From Brevibacterium ravenspurgense (GTDB lineage: Bacteria > Actinomycetota > Actinomycetes > Actinomycetales > Brevibacteriaceae): 64,000 nucleotides of DNA. The stretch spans positions 682,001-746,000 of the forward strand of contig NZ_LQQC01000010.1 of NCBI RefSeq assembly GCF_001584615.1, read 5' to 3'. Position numbers and translations under genes: made by a program. A model generated the notes under the pieces. It saw nothing but the letters and a program-made list of their open reading frames with translations, ran no database searches and was not told the DNA's origin. The first letter of the stretch is position 1. Every line of letters begins with the position of its first letter. Shown here piece by piece: positions 9,935 to 19,797 of this stretch.

Positions 9935-10419
9935 GCATTCCCCTGCGCGAACCCGACCTCATCCCCGTAGACAAGCGGCTTGCCCTGGTGCGGCTGCTCA
10001 ACACGATCATCAGTGCGGCTATCACCAGTGCGATGGCCATCGGAGCCTACTTCACGCTTGACTTCGCCAAACCGTGGATGCTCATTCTTGCTCTGCTGTT
10101 CACACTGGGCGGCCCGCTTGTGCGGTGCATCTTCATCTTCCGTCAGGTCAGCGCCATGGGCTACAAAGTCCGGCCCACGGATCTGCTGATTGAAAGCGGC
10201 ATCATGTACCGCAGAACCGCCGTCGTTCCCTATGCGCGCATGCAGTACGTCGATGTCACCGCAAGCCCGCTGGAACGGTTCTTCGGGCTTGCCACCGTAA
10301 CGCTGCACACCGCATCAGCAGGGTCGGATGCAACCGTGCCCGGCCTGAAGCGCGCCGACGCTGACCGTCTGCGCGAACTGCTGTCTGAACGTGGCCAGAG
10401 CGGTCTGGCGGGCCTGTGA
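9931..10419 (+). CDS. Bacterial PH domain membrane protein (YdbS-like)
   Basis: 162 residues: two N-terminal membrane helices (about 21-41 and 47-66) followed by a bPH2/DUF304 domain with the typical segment IMYRRTAVVPYARMQYVDVT and a Phe/Leu-rich repeat. The partner gene downstream has two more such modules, as in ydbS-ydbT pairs. Established function is limited; these proteins are thought to form membrane complexes. Start ATG overlaps the previous stop. Confidence 0.85.
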   Translation: MSIPLREPDLIPVDKRLALVRLLNTIISAAITSAMAIGAYFTLDFAKPWMLILALLFTLGGPLVRCIFIFRQVSAMGYKVRPTDLLIESGIMYRRTAVVPYARMQYVDVTASPLERFFGLATVTLHTASAGSDATVPGLKRADADRLRELLSERGQSGLAGL

Positions 10420-12233
10420 TGGCTGCGCCTCAGAAGCGCCTCGAGCCCGGAGTCTGGCACAGGGTTCACCCGATGACTCCCGTCATGCAGATGGGAGGCT
10501 TCCTGGTTGCGGCATTCTTCGGAATCGTCATCTTCGCCGGCAATCTGCTGCCGAACCTGATCGGCACGATCTTCACGGGCGGAGGTGCTCTGCGCGAAGG
10601 GTCGGAAGCCATCGGCCGTGTGCCGGTGATGTACTTCCTGCTGCCGCTTCTGGGCATCTTCGTCATCGTCGCAGCCGGTGTCGGCCTGCTGTACCTGCAG
10701 TGGAAGAAGACCGCCTACCGCTATGACGACCGGGTGGTCGAGTTCAAACACGGCATCGTGGCCAAGGCGCATCGCCACGCGAACTTTCTGCGCATCCAGT
10801 CCGTCGATGTCCAACAGCCATTCCTGGCGCGCATTCTCGGTCTGGCAACACTCGTTTTTGATGTTGCCGGCGGAAGCGACTCCAACATCACCATCCTGTA
10901 CCTGAAGAAGGCACAGGCCGAACAGCTGCGCGACATCATCCTGGCGAACGTCCGCACCGCCAAGGCCGCCGCAGCGCCGGCCGGTCCTGCAGACTCCCTC
11001 CCAGGGGCTGCACCCACCCACCCCAATCAGACCGCCCCGGCGGCCGGCTATGCAGGCGGGCAGGTGAGTGGCACCTCGTCAGATGCCGGCCAGCACGGTC
11101 ATCCCGGGCTGCAGAACCAACCCGGCCAGCCGCGTCACCGGGGGCGGGATGCCAGCGGCACCCAGCACAACCCGGACGCACCCGGCATGCCGGCGGGCGC
11201 CAAGATCGTGTCAGCGCTCAGCGGGCACGCGGAGGGTGTCGGCAACGACCTTGCCGGGTCGTTCCAGGAGCTCATCGCGCCGTACACGCGCAGCGGGCGG
11301 ATCAAACCCGACGGCGAACTCGTTCGCGTTCCGCTGCACCGAACCATCCTGGCAGCCTTTCTGTCCACCGGCGTTTTCATTTCACTCGCCCTGATTCTGC
11401 TGGCGATTGCGGCAATCGGCGTGTGCATCGCACTTGCTGTGGGCGGCTACATGAACATCGAAGCCCTTTTCGCAGTGCTCACCACCATGGCGCCCATGGC
11501 CTTCGGCTTCGTGATCGCCACATTCCAAATGGTCACCACCAACCTCAAACACGGGAACTTCTCAGCGAAGCTCACCGGTGATGGCGTGCAGATCAGCCAG
11601 GGAGTTTTCTCCACCGAACGGGTGCTGGTGCCGCTTGACCGTCTGCAGGCCGTTGAAATCCGCCAGCCATTCATGTGGCGGATAGCCGGCTGGTACCGGG
11701 TCATGTTCAACACGGCGGGCGATTCCGGCAAAGAAGGCAAGACTCTTCTGCCGGTGGGCTCGCTGACTGACGTCCAGACCCTCATGGGTCTGGTGCTGCC
11801 CGAAGGTGTGGGCGAACTCAACTCCGGCCACGCTGTTGCTCCCGGTGATGTCGTCCACGAGGCTCTCGCTGGCACTTTCCGCAAACCTGCCGGAGTGCCG
11901 GGGCTGTTCGCCCAGCAGCCGGGGCGAACCCGCTGGCTTGACCCGCTCAACCGCGCCCGCGCCGGATGGGCCGTCACCAAGGCGGTCATGGCTGTGCGGA
12001 CTGGACGCTTCACCCGCCGGGCAATCTTTGTGCCCCACGCTCGTGTGCAGTCGCTCGGCTGGAATCAGGGGCCCATCCAGAGGTCCTTCAAGGTCGCAAC
12101 CATCTACCTGCACTCCACCCGCGGTCCGGTCAGGCCGTACCTTGAACACCTGGACGAACACACCGCACGGAAGCTCCTGTTCGACTACGCGCAGCACACG
12201 CAGCGCGCGCGTGCCGCCATGGACGCCGCCTGA
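10416..12233 (+). CDS. Bacterial PH domain membrane protein (YdbT-like), two PH modules
   Basis: About 605 residues. The first module has two membrane helices (about 24-45, 67-89) and a bPH2 domain (IVAKAHRHANFLRIQSVDVQQPF). A long Ala/Gly/Pro/His-rich linker follows (about 180-270). A second helix pair (about 308-372) leads to a second bPH2 domain (FSTERVLVPLDRLQAVEIRQPF), and a C-terminal half-module repeats the pattern (FVPHARVQSLGWNQGP). The GTG at 10416 overlaps the previous stop; ATG at 10419 is equally possible. It probably works with the smaller PH protein before it. The linker carries a repeat copy. Confidence 0.85.
   Translation: MMAAPQKRLEPGVWHRVHPMTPVMQMGGFLVAAFFGIVIFAGNLLPNLIGTIFTGGGALREGSEAIGRVPVMYFLLPLLGIFVIVAAGVGLLYLQWKKTAYRYDDRVVEFKHGIVAKAHRHANFLRIQSVDVQQPFLARILGLATLVFDVAGGSDSNITILYLKKAQAEQLRDIILANVRTAKAAAAPAGPADSLPGAAPTHPNQTAPAAGYAGGQVSGTSSDAGQHGHPGLQNQPGQPRHRGRDASGTQHNPDAPGMPAGAKIVSALSGHAEGVGNDLAGSFQELIAPYTRSGRIKPDGELVRVPLHRTILAAFLSTGVFISLALILLAIAAIGVCIALAVGGYMNIEALFAVLTTMAPMAFGFVIATFQMVTTNLKHGNFSAKLTGDGVQISQGVFSTERVLVPLDRLQAVEIRQPFMWRIAGWYRVMFNTAGDSGKEGKTLLPVGSLTDVQTLMGLVLPEGVGELNSGHAVAPGDVVHEALAGTFRKPAGVPGLFAQQPGRTRWLDPLNRARAGWAVTKAVMAVRTGRFTRRAIFVPHARVQSLGWNQGPIQRSFKVATIYLHSTRGPVRPYLEHLDEHTARKLLFDYAQHTQRARAAMDAA
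11066..11083 (+). repeat. Dispersed repeat copy in the PH-protein linker
   Basis: GAGTGGCACCTCGTCAGA, 17/18 identical to 8929-8946. Its first 14 bases are identical to 55578-55591 between genes. It reads Ser-Gly-Thr-Ser-Ser-Asp, as in folB-folK. Confidence 0.5.
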
Positions 12234-12243
12234 GAGGACACAC

Positions 12244-13128
12244 GTGAACCTGGACGACCAAACTCGCCTAGGAGTCGGCATCATCGGCACCGGAAAAGTC
12301 GGTGCTGTCATCGGCGCAACCCTGCGAGGGGCCGGGCACGCGATCGTGGGAGTCACAGGGGGTTCTGAAACCACTCTCGACCGCGCCGAGGCGATGCTTC
12401 CGGGCATCCCCATTCTCGAGGTGGAGGAAATCCTCGAGCGGGCCGAACTGGTCATCTTCACGGTGCCGGATGATCAGCTGGGTGATCTTGTGTCCGGTCT
12501 TGCTGAGCTCGGACGGTTTTCGCCGGGGCAGATCGTCATGCACTTCTCGGGCCGGTACGGGGCGGACATTCTGGCGCCCGCTGCCGCCCGAGGAGCGATC
12601 ACACTCGCGCTGCACCCGGCCCTGTCGTTCACGGGAACCTCAATGGACCTCGAGAGGCTGCGCCGCACCTCGATCGCTGTGACCGGGCCCAAGACGTTCC
12701 TGGCCATTGGGCAGGCACTCGCGGTGGAAATCGGCGGGGAACCCTTCGTTGTGGCCGAAGCTGATCGCGCGCTGTACCACGCAGCGTGTTCGCACGCGTC
12801 AAACCACGTGAGCGTCGTCATCGCCCAGGCCATGGAGATGCTCGAATCAATCGGGATCGAAGACCCGGGGCAGGTGCTGGGGGAACTGGTGGCGGCGAGC
12901 ACGTCGAATGTGCTGCGCAGCGGAGTGCGCACATTGACGGGACCTGTGTCTCGCGGTGACGCATCGACGGTGCGAGCCCACCTGACAGCGCTTGATGAAA
13001 CAGCGGGAGAACTGGCCGGCACGGGCGATTCTTACCGTGCTGTGGCACGTGCGACGGTCCAGCGGGCGCTTGCCAACGGAACAATCACCGACCAGCAGGC
13101 ACAGAACATCCTCGACCTCCTGGTCTGA
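12244..13128 (+). CDS. Rossmann-like DUF2520 dehydrogenase-family protein
   Basis: 294 residues. The N-terminal nucleotide-binding fold has GIIGTGKVGAVIGATL, and an F420-oxidoreductase/DUF2520 style C-terminal helical region includes HPALSFTGT and a HASNHVSVVIAQA helix. Actinobacteria often carry this gene before panC or lysS; no panC is present here. The reaction is unknown, though the fold resembles 2-hydroxyacid and ketopantoate reductases. The GTG at 12244 has AGAGGA about 8 bases upstream. Confidence 0.8.
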   Translation: MNLDDQTRLGVGIIGTGKVGAVIGATLRGAGHAIVGVTGGSETTLDRAEAMLPGIPILEVEEILERAELVIFTVPDDQLGDLVSGLAELGRFSPGQIVMHFSGRYGADILAPAAARGAITLALHPALSFTGTSMDLERLRRTSIAVTGPKTFLAIGQALAVEIGGEPFVVAEADRALYHAACSHASNHVSVVIAQAMEMLESIGIEDPGQVLGELVAASTSNVLRSGVRTLTGPVSRGDASTVRAHLTALDETAGELAGTGDSYRAVARATVQRALANGTITDQQAQNILDLLV

Positions 13129-13187
13129 GCTCTTCCGACGTGAGCTGCGGTGCTGAACGGGCGGCCAGGAGGTACGCGCTCCTTCGC

Positions 13188-13193
13188 TATCCT
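13188..13193 (+). promoter_or_regulatory. -10 box for leaderless lysS
   Basis: TATCCT lies 6 bases before the lysS ATG and no ribosome site is visible, which fits a transcript starting at or next to the start codon. Confidence 0.55.
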
Positions 13194-13199
13194 TAGACC

Positions 13200-14747
13200 A
13201 TGCCTGAAAATCTTGACAATGCCGCAACTGTGCCCGCTGGCGGCGCAGACGCCGAAACTCCCGAACACCTCGACCCCGAACAGCTGCGCATCCGCAAGGA
13301 AAAGCGCGCTCGGCTGCTGGAAGAAGGCCGTGAAGCCTACCCCGTGCGGGTCGGCGTCACCCACAGCCTCGGCGAAATCCGCGACAAGTACGCGCACCTC
13401 GAAGCCGGCGAAGAAACCGAGGACGTCGTCGGCGTTGCCGGCCGCGTAGTTTTTCAGCGCAACACCGGAAAACTGTGCTTCGTAACCCTCATGGCCGGCG
13501 ACGGCACCCAGCTGCAGGGCATGCTGTCGCTGAAGGAAGTCGGCGAAGAAGCCCTCAGCCAGTGGAAAGCCGATGTCGACCTGGGCGACCACGTGTTCCT
13601 CCACGGCCGCGTTATTTCCTCGCGCCGCGGTGAGCTTTCCGTCATGGCCGACAGCTGGCAGATGGCCTCGAAGGCCGTCCGTCCGCTGCCGCCGATGCAC
13701 ACCCAGCTCGACGAAGAGGGCCGCGTACGCCAGCGCTACCTGGACCTGATCATGCGCCCGGCAGCCAGGGACATGGTGCGCACCCGCTCCAAGGTCATGT
13801 CGTCCCTGCGCCACACCTTCGAAGACGAAGGCTTCATCGAAGTCGAAACCCCCATGCTTCAGGTGATCCCGTCCGGTGCGGCCGCACGGCCCTTCAAAAC
13901 CCACATCAACGCCTACGACATGGAGCTGTTCCTGCGCATTGCACCCGAACTGTTCCTCAAGAAGGCAGTTGTCGGCGGCCTTGACAAGGTCTTCGAAATC
14001 AACCGCAACTTCCGCAATGAAGGTGTCGACGCCACACATTCTCCGGAATTCGCAATGCTTGAATTCTATGAAGCGTATGGCGATTTCAAATCCGCTGCTG
14101 CTCTGACTAAAAAGCTCATTCAGAACGCAGCAATTGACGCCACCGGATCTACCACCGTCACCCTTTATGACGGAACTGAATATGACCTCGGAGGTGAATG
14201 GCCGTGGATCTCAATGTACGAATCACTGGCCGCGGAATCCGGGGAGGACATTACGCCGGAAACGCCCATTGAAGAACTCGTGCGCATTGCCGACAAGCAC
14301 AATGTCGACATGGAAGGCGTATTCAAGTCCCACGGCAAGTACGTGGAAGAACTGTGGGAGCACTTCCACGAAGGCAAGCTCGACGGCCCGATCTTCGTGA
14401 CCGACTTCCCCGTCGACACGTCGCCGCTTGTTCGTGAGCACCCCGAAAAGAAGGGCGTCGTCGAAAAGTGGGACCTCTACGTTCGCGGCTTTGAACTGGC
14501 AACCGGCTATTCGGAGCTCGTTGACCCGGTAATTCAGCGGGAGCGCTTCGAAGCACAGGCCAAGGACGCTGCCAAGGGCGACGACGAGGCCATGCCGCTG
14601 GACGAAGAGTTCCTGCGGGCAATGGAACACGGAATGCCCCCGACCGGCGGTGTCGGCATCGGAATCGACCGCCTGCTCATGGCGCTGACCGGCCTCGGTA
14701 TTCGCGAAACCGTACTATTCCCATTCGTTAAGCCTTTGGATTACTGA
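13200..14747 (+). CDS. lysS: Lysyl-tRNA synthetase, class II
   Basis: Charges tRNA-Lys. 515 residues: N-terminal OB-fold anticodon-binding domain (about 60-175) and class II catalytic core with motif 2 [27 protein letters not shown] region and motif 3 [13 protein letters not shown] near the end. The ATG at 13200 has no Shine-Dalgarno but a TATCCT six bases upstream, so it is probably leaderless. Bases 14041-14220, covering the motif 2 region, are about 49% GC with A/T-ending codons, unlike the flanking gene; see findings. Confidence 0.96.
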   Translation: MPENLDNAATVPAGGADAETPEHLDPEQLRIRKEKRARLLEEGREAYPVRVGVTHSLGEIRDKYAHLEAGEETEDVVGVAGRVVFQRNTGKLCFVTLMAGDGTQLQGMLSLKEVGEEALSQWKADVDLGDHVFLHGRVISSRRGELSVMADSWQMASKAVRPLPPMHTQLDEEGRVRQRYLDLIMRPAARDMVRTRSKVMSSLRHTFEDEGFIEVETPMLQVIPSGAAARPFKTHINAYDMELFLRIAPELFLKKAVVGGLDKVFEINRNFRNEGVDATHSPEFAMLEFYEAYGDFKSAAALTKKLIQNAAIDATGSTTVTLYDGTEYDLGGEWPWISMYESLAAESGEDITPETPIEELVRIADKHNVDMEGVFKSHGKYVEELWEHFHEGKLDGPIFVTDFPVDTSPLVREHPEKKGVVEKWDLYVRGFELATGYSELVDPVIQRERFEAQAKDAAKGDDEAMPLDEEFLRAMEHGMPPTGGVGIGIDRLLMALTGLGIRETVLFPFVKPLDY

Positions 14748-14750
14748 GAA

Positions 14751-14756
14751 TATAAT
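14751..14756 (+). promoter_or_regulatory. -10 box upstream of the small membrane gene and lsr2
   Basis: A perfect TATAAT lies just after the lysS stop in an AT-rich 58-bp gap, about 50 bases before the next GTG start. No convincing -35 is visible. Confidence 0.5.
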
Positions 14757-14805
14757 CACTGTTCATTTCAATGGCTCTTATAGGTTTTGATCGTTAGGGA
14801 TTCCT

Positions 14806-15069
14806 GTGGAATATTTGAGGGTGCTTCTTCCTTCCATCGTGGTTGGGCTTCTTTTCTGGTACGTTCTGCGCGCCATTATCAAGTCCGACAGCACAGAGCG
14901 GAAGGAAATGGACCGCTACTACGCAGAAATGGAAATCCACAAGGCTCAGCGCGAAAATGCGCAGCGTGAAACCACTGAGCGTGACAGCGCCGCCGAGCCG
15001 CAGGACGTTTCTGAAGATCCACGAAAGGACCAACACGATGGCTCGCAAGGTGACGACCGTCCTCATTGA
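14806..15069 (+). CDS. Small membrane-anchored protein upstream of lsr2
   Basis: 87 residues: one N-terminal membrane segment (about 6-26) followed by a charged, probably coiled region rich in Glu, Arg and Gln (about 30-65) and a hydrophilic tail. The GTG at 14806 is preceded by AGGGA. Its 3' end overlaps the lsr2 start by 32 bases in another frame. Similar small proteins occur next to lsr2 in related actinobacteria; I do not recognise a named family. Expression of lsr2 may be coupled to its translation. Confidence 0.7.
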   Translation: MEYLRVLLPSIVVGLLFWYVLRAIIKSDSTERKEMDRYYAEMEIHKAQRENAQRETTERDSAAEPQDVSEDPRKDQHDGSQGDDRPH

Positions 15070-15367
15070 CGATCTGACTGGGGAAAATGCCGACGAAACC
15101 GTTGAATTCGGCATCGACGGCAAGCTCTACGAAATCGAACTGACCGCAGACAACGCCTCGCGGCTTCGCGAACTTCTGGCCGGCTACGTCAAAGTCGCCC
15201 GCCGCGCAGAGCGCCCCGCATCAACCGGCCGCAAGACCGCCAGCCCGAAGGCTTCCCGCTCAGACCTCGCGGAGATCCGCGAATGGGCCCGCAGCAAGGG
15301 CTACGAAGTGTCCGACCGCGGCCGCATCCGCGCCGACATCGTCGAGGCCTACGACAAAGCCCACTGA
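15038..15367 (+). CDS. lsr2: Lsr2 nucleoid-associated protein
   Basis: H-NS-like DNA-bridging protein that silences AT-rich DNA. 109 residues: N-terminal dimerisation domain (MARKVTTVLIDDLTGENADE..., GIDGKLYEIEL) and C-terminal DNA-binding domain (IREWARSKGYEVSDRGRIRADIVEAY), in which the AT-hook-like RGR loop reads DRGRI. The ATG at 15038 is the family start. AAAGGA lies upstream inside the preceding gene. It is followed by a strong 18-bp stem terminator. Its position between lysS and clpC is a common actinobacterial arrangement. Confidence 0.95.
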   Translation: MARKVTTVLIDDLTGENADETVEFGIDGKLYEIELTADNASRLRELLAGYVKVARRAERPASTGRKTASPKASRSDLAEIREWARSKGYEVSDRGRIRADIVEAYDKAH

Positions 15368-15388
15368 CACAGCAGGGATTCCAGCAGA

Positions 15389-15428
15389 ATTTCGCCCTCA
15401 GCCGAAACGCTTCGGCTGAGGGCGAAAT
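15389..15428 (+). terminator. Terminator hairpin after lsr2
   Basis: Perfect 18-bp stem (15389-15406 with 15411-15428) and a 4-base ACGC loop; no long T run follows. It separates lsr2 from clpC. Confidence 0.8.
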
Positions 15429-15499
15429 CGCAATAAAACCGGCTCTCGCGTGGTTATGGTGCTAGACATTACGGACCGTACAGCGACCCAGGAGGGCTA

Positions 15500-18115
15500 A
15501 TGTTCGAACGGTTTACCGACCGTGCCCGACGAGTAGTGGTCTTGGCTCAGGAAGAAGCCAAGCTGCTCAAGCACAACTACATCGGCACGGAACACATCCT
15601 GCTCGGCCTCATCCACGAAGGCGAAGGCATTGCTGCCAAGGCTCTGGAAGGCATGGACATCTCTCTCGAGCAGGTCCGCGACCAGGTCACCGAAATCATC
15701 GGCGAAGGCCAGCAGGCCCCTTCCGGGCACATTCCCTTCACACCGCGAGCAAAGAAGGTCCTCGAACTTTCGCTCCGCGAAGCCCTGCAGCTGGGCCACA
15801 CCTACATCGGCACGGAACACATCCTGCTGGGCCTTATTCGCGAAGGCGAAGGCGTCGCCGCGCAGGTGCTCGTCAAGCTCGGCGCTGATCTGCCGCGTGT
15901 GCGTCAGGAAGTCATCAAGCTCATCTCCGGCTACCAGGGCAAGGAGCCCGCAACCGCCGGAGCCGGCGGCCGCGAAGAGGGCCAGCCGTCCGGTTCGCTG
16001 GTGCTCGACCAGTTCGGCCGCAACCTCACGCAGGCGGCCCGCGAAGGCAGCCTCGACCCCGTCATCGGCCGCCGCGAACAGCAGAACCGCGTCATGCAGG
16101 TGCTGTCCCGCCGCACCAAGAACAACCCGGTGCTCATCGGCGAACCCGGTGTGGGCAAGACCGCCGTTGTGGAAGGCCTCGCCCAGGCGATCGTCGCCGG
16201 CGATGTCCCCGAACCGCTGCAGGACAAGCAGCTGTACACGCTTGATCTCGGTTCGCTGGTTGCCGGTTCGCGCTACCGCGGTGACTTCGAAGAGCGCCTG
16301 AAGAAAGTGCTCAAGGAGATCCGCACCCGCGGCGACATCATCCTGTTCATCGACGAAATCCACACGCTCGTCGGTGCCGGTGCAGCTGAAGGCGCAATTG
16401 ACGCAGCCTCGATCCTCAAGCCGATGCTTGCTCGCGGCGAACTGCAGACGATCGGTGCGACAACGCTGGACGAGTACCGCAAGAACATCGAAAAGGACGC
16501 AGCGCTCGAACGTCGCTTCCAGCCCATCCAGGTGCCCGAACCCACACTGTCGGACGCCATCAAGATCATGAAGGGCCTGCGCGACAAGTACGAAAACCAC
16601 CACAAGGTGACCATCACCGACGGTGCGCTGGCAGCTGCTGTGAACCTTTCGGACCGCTACATCAACGACAGGTTCCTGCCGGACAAGGCAATCGACCTGA
16701 TCGACGAAGCCGGCGCGAAGCTGCGCATCACCCGCATGTCGCAGCCGTCCGAGCTCAAGGAGCTCGACGACAAGATTGCCGACGCCAAGAAGCGCAAAGA
16801 AGCTGCCATCAGCAAGCAGGACTTCGAAACCGCCGCCAATGCCCGTCAGGAGGAAATGGACCTGACGGAACAGCGCGACAGCGCTGAAAAGGACTGGAAG
16901 AAGAAAAACCAGGGCGCCGGAGCAATCGTCGACGAAGAGCTCATTGCGGAAGTCCTGGCTCAGTCCACCGGAATTCCGGTCTTCAAGCTCACGGAGGAAG
17001 AGTCCTCGCGTCTGCTGCGCATGGAAGACGAACTGCACAAGCGGATCATCGGCCAGCAGGAAGCCGTCAAGTCGATCTCGCGTGCTATTCGCCGTACCCG
17101 TGCTGGCCTGAAGGACCCCCGTCGTCCCTCTGGTTCGTTCATCTTCGCCGGTCCCACCGGTGTCGGCAAGACCGAACTGGCCAAGGCTCTGGCCGAATTC
17201 CTGTTCGGCGATGAATCAGCGCTCATCACGCTGGACATGTCGGAGTTCTCCGAGAAGCACACGGTGTCGCGCCTGTTCGGTTCGCCTCCCGGCTACGTCG
17301 GCTACGACGAAGGCGGTCAGCTGACCGAAAAGGTCCGCCGCAACCCGTTCTCGGTTGTGCTGTTCGACGAAGTCGAAAAGGCTCACGCCGACATCTTCAA
17401 TTCGCTCCTGCAGATCCTGGAAGACGGCCGTCTGACAGACTCGCAGGGCCGCGAAATCGACTTCAAGAACACGATCATCATCATGACCACCAACCTGGGA
17501 ACCCGCGAAATCAACCGCGGCACCCCCATGGGCTTCCAGGTGGAAGGTGACTCGGACGCATCGTACGACCGCATGAAGCAGCGCGTATCTGAAGAGCTCA
17601 AGCAGCACTTCCGCCCCGAGTTCCTCAACCGCGTTGACGACACCATCGTGTTCCCGCAGCTGAACAAGGAAGACATCATCAAGATCGTCGACCTGTTCAT
17701 CAACCGCCTCAGTGACCGCCTGGCCGACCAGTCCATGACGATCGAAGTGTCGCAGGACGCCCGTCAGGTGCTGGCAGACCGCGGCTTCGACCCGGTGCTC
17801 GGTGCGCGCCCGCTGCGCCGCACCATCGCCCGCGAAATCGAAGACCCGCTGTCCGAACGGATTCTGTTCAACGAAATCCGCCCCGGACAGACCATCTACG
17901 TCGATGTCGAAGGCGAAGGAGCAGACGCCGAATTCACGTTCAAGGGCGTCAGCGAAAACCGCGTACCCGTCAAGGTCGGTGCTGACGACGAAGACGAAAC
18001 CGGTGCTATTGCCGAAGCCGGTCCGGCCAACGCCGCCGCTTCGCACAGCGCAGGCGACAACTCGGACGGGGGAGCCGCCCGGGAAGCCGGAGCAGAAACC
18101 TCCACCGACAGCTGA
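15500..18115 (+). CDS. clpC: ATP-dependent Clp protease ATPase subunit ClpC
   Basis: AAA+ unfoldase feeding substrates to ClpP. 871 residues: two Clp-N repeats (about 5-70 and 80-145, each with [12 protein letters not shown]), D1 AAA with Walker A GEPGVGKT (214-221), a middle domain with a UVR-like segment (about 420-460), D2 AAA with Walker A GPTGVGKT (551-558), and an acidic Ala-rich tail. The ATG has AGGAGG 6 bases upstream. It stands alone between two strong terminators. Confidence 0.97.
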   Translation: MFERFTDRARRVVVLAQEEAKLLKHNYIGTEHILLGLIHEGEGIAAKALEGMDISLEQVRDQVTEIIGEGQQAPSGHIPFTPRAKKVLELSLREALQLGHTYIGTEHILLGLIREGEGVAAQVLVKLGADLPRVRQEVIKLISGYQGKEPATAGAGGREEGQPSGSLVLDQFGRNLTQAAREGSLDPVIGRREQQNRVMQVLSRRTKNNPVLIGEPGVGKTAVVEGLAQAIVAGDVPEPLQDKQLYTLDLGSLVAGSRYRGDFEERLKKVLKEIRTRGDIILFIDEIHTLVGAGAAEGAIDAASILKPMLARGELQTIGATTLDEYRKNIEKDAALERRFQPIQVPEPTLSDAIKIMKGLRDKYENHHKVTITDGALAAAVNLSDRYINDRFLPDKAIDLIDEAGAKLRITRMSQPSELKELDDKIADAKKRKEAAISKQDFETAANARQEEMDLTEQRDSAEKDWKKKNQGAGAIVDEELIAEVLAQSTGIPVFKLTEEESSRLLRMEDELHKRIIGQQEAVKSISRAIRRTRAGLKDPRRPSGSFIFAGPTGVGKTELAKALAEFLFGDESALITLDMSEFSEKHTVSRLFGSPPGYVGYDEGGQLTEKVRRNPFSVVLFDEVEKAHADIFNSLLQILEDGRLTDSQGREIDFKNTIIIMTTNLGTREINRGTPMGFQVEGDSDASYDRMKQRVSEELKQHFRPEFLNRVDDTIVFPQLNKEDIIKIVDLFINRLSDRLADQSMTIEVSQDARQVLADRGFDPVLGARPLRRTIAREIEDPLSERILFNEIRPGQTIYVDVEGEGADAEFTFKGVSENRVPVKVGADDEDETGAIAEAGPANAAASHSAGDNSDGGAAREAGAETSTDS

Positions 18116-18133
18116 TCGCCTCAGCTGAAATCC

Positions 18134-18173
18134 AGAAGGGCCCGCGAACGGAACACCGTTCGCGGGCCCTTCT
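18134..18173 (+). terminator. Terminator hairpin after clpC
   Basis: Perfect 18-bp stem (18134-18151 with 18156-18173) and AACA loop. The last base of the stem is also the first base of the next gene's -10 box, so terminator and promoter abut. Confidence 0.85.
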
Positions 18174-18178
18174 ACACT
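18173..18178 (+). promoter_or_regulatory. -10 box for leaderless acetyltransferase gene
   Basis: TACACT, 6 bases before the ATG at 18185; no ribosome site. Confidence 0.55.
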
Positions 18179-18184
18179 GAGAGC

Positions 18185-18787
18185 ATGTCCGCCAACGCAC
18201 CCGCAGATCCCATTGCCCAGCAGCTGTCAGCCGCCTATTCGCCCATTCGGCTTGAAAGCGGCCTGTTTCTGCGCCGGGCTCGCACTACTGACGCCGCGAA
18301 GATCAACGCACTGACCCAGCCGCTGGTCGATGAGCGCGTCCTGGTGGCAAAGGACATGGTCAGCTACTTCGAAGCGCTGCAGCAGTTCCGGGTGATTGTC
18401 GACATTGCCGAAGACGGCACGGAAACCCTCGCAGGCTGTGCTGCCCTGCACGTGTTCTGGGACGAAATCGCAGAGGTCCGCACGGTTGCAACGAGTCCGG
18501 ACTACCGCCGTAGGGGAGTAGGCCGCACACTCATCACGACACTGCTGGAAGAAGCCCGCATCATGGGCATCAAAAAGGTCTTCTGCCTGACATTCGAAAC
18601 CGAGTTCTTCACCAGCCTCGGCTTTGAGCAGATTTCGGGCATCCCCGTGTCTCCGACCGTGTTTCAGGAGCTCCTGCACTCAACTGACGAAGGAACCGCC
18701 GAGTTCCTCGATCTGGCCCGCGTCAAACCCAACACCCTGGGCAATAAGCGCATGATCATTGATCTGACGGAGACTGCGGAAGCGTAA
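18185..18787 (+). CDS. GNAT acetyltransferase, N-acetylglutamate synthase-like
   Basis: 200 residues with one GNAT fold: acetyl-CoA-binding loop RRRGVGRTLITTLL preceded by EVRTVATSPDY, and a C-terminal FTSLGFEQI motif. It resembles the short ArgA-type N-acetylglutamate synthases of actinobacteria that lie next to clpC, which start arginine synthesis from glutamate. No amino-acid-kinase domain is present. Substrate assignment is from family and context only. The ATG is probably leaderless. The 3' end overlaps mutY (opposite strand) by 32 bases. Confidence 0.75.
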   Translation: MSANAPADPIAQQLSAAYSPIRLESGLFLRRARTTDAAKINALTQPLVDERVLVAKDMVSYFEALQQFRVIVDIAEDGTETLAGCAALHVFWDEIAEVRTVATSPDYRRRGVGRTLITTLLEEARIMGIKKVFCLTFETEFFTSLGFEQISGIPVSPTVFQELLHSTDEGTAEFLDLARVKPNTLGNKRMIIDLTETAEA

Positions 18788-19793
18788 GAACGCTGCCGCG
18801 CTCTCCTGACTGCTCTGCCGTCTGACGGCACAGCAGCCCATCGGCCTCAAGGTCATCTACGAGGCTTGAAATCCTTTCACCGTCAGCCAGCCGACGGACC
18901 TTCGCTATGCCGTCCTGCACTTTCTCCGGCAGCAGGGCGGCCGCATCCACATCGAAATCCACGGTGTTCGCAACAAGCAGATCCGCTCGCACCGGTGTGC
19001 CGTGGGAGATGCGCAGCAGACCCATGATTGCCCCGCGCAGCTGACGGTCCGTGCCATGCCAAGCCTGCGTTTTCGGTTTGCGTTCGGGGCTTGCGGGTTT
19101 GCCCGCATCAACCCACGCGCACGGAGCCAGCAGCGGACACTCGTCACACCGCGGATTGCGGGAAGTGCACACCAAAGCGCCGAGCTCCATGGTCCCCGCG
19201 TTCCAGCGGACCGAACGCTGCGGTGATTCCGGCAGCAGTTCGCGGGCCCACGCTGTTTCGGTTTTTGTCGCGTTGCCGGGGTGTTCGTGGCCGTCGACTG
19301 CGCGGGCAAGAACTCTGCGGATGTTGACGTCCAGAATCGCTGTGCGCGCACCGAAGGCGAATCCCGCAACGGCAGCCGCCGTGTACGCCCCGATCCCGGG
19401 CAGGCCCAGGAGCACCTCCTCATCGTGCGGCACATTCCCGCCGTGATCAGTGACGATTGCCTGAGCGCACTCCTGCAGCCGCAGAGCACGCCTTGGGTAG
19501 CCGAGCGTGTCCCAGGCGACCAGCACATCCGCGGTCGAGGCGGATGCCAGATCCGCTGGGGTGGGCCACTTCCGCATCCACTCGGTCCAACGGGGTGCCA
19601 CTCGGGACATGGGGGTCTGCTGGGACATCACCTCGGACACCAGAACACCCCAGGCGGAGGTGCCCGGCTTCCGCCAGGGCAAGGGGCGTTCGTGCTGGGC
19701 GAACCAGTCGATGACAGCGGTGTGCAGAGCCTCGAGATCGGCTGGTCGGCGGTGTGTCCCACGGACGGAATCGGTGTGGCGACGTACGCTCAA
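18756..19793 (-). CDS. mutY: A/G-specific adenine DNA glycosylase
   Basis: Removes adenine mispaired with 8-oxoguanine. 345 residues. Catalytic E54 lies in VSEVMSQQT; the helix-hairpin-helix LPGIGAYTAAA leads to catalytic D155; the 4Fe-4S cluster is C209-x6-C216-x2-C219-x5-C225. The start is a TTG at 19791-19793 with AAGGAG 8 bases upstream; the open frame runs further upstream, but only into the divergent gene's sequence. The C-terminal half after about 260 is the weakly conserved MutT-like domain. Its start lies 4 bp from that of the divergent gene. Confidence 0.92.
   Translation of the reverse strand: MSVRRHTDSVRGTHRRPADLEALHTAVIDWFAQHERPLPWRKPGTSAWGVLVSEVMSQQTPMSRVAPRWTEWMRKWPTPADLASASTADVLVAWDTLGYPRRALRLQECAQAIVTDHGGNVPHDEEVLLGLPGIGAYTAAAVAGFAFGARTAILDVNIRRVLARAVDGHEHPGNATKTETAWARELLPESPQRSVRWNAGTMELGALVCTSRNPRCDECPLLAPCAWVDAGKPASPERKPKTQAWHGTDRQLRGAIMGLLRISHGTPVRADLLVANTVDFDVDAAALLPEKVQDGIAKVRRLADGERISSLVDDLEADGLLCRQTAEQSGERGSVLTLPQSPSDQ
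19785..19790 (+). promoter_or_regulatory. -10 box for the gene at 19798, inside mutY coding sequence
   Basis: TACGCT, 7 bases before the ATG at 19798, lies within the first codons of mutY on the other strand. Confidence 0.45.
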
Positions 19794-19797
19794 AGGG

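Noticed and set aside
15497-17038. 513-residue minus-strand frame across clpC
   Set aside because: Shadow of a strongly biased, high-GC gene; clpC motifs are intact on the plus strand. The same applies to the long minus frames over folP, prpD and hemL.
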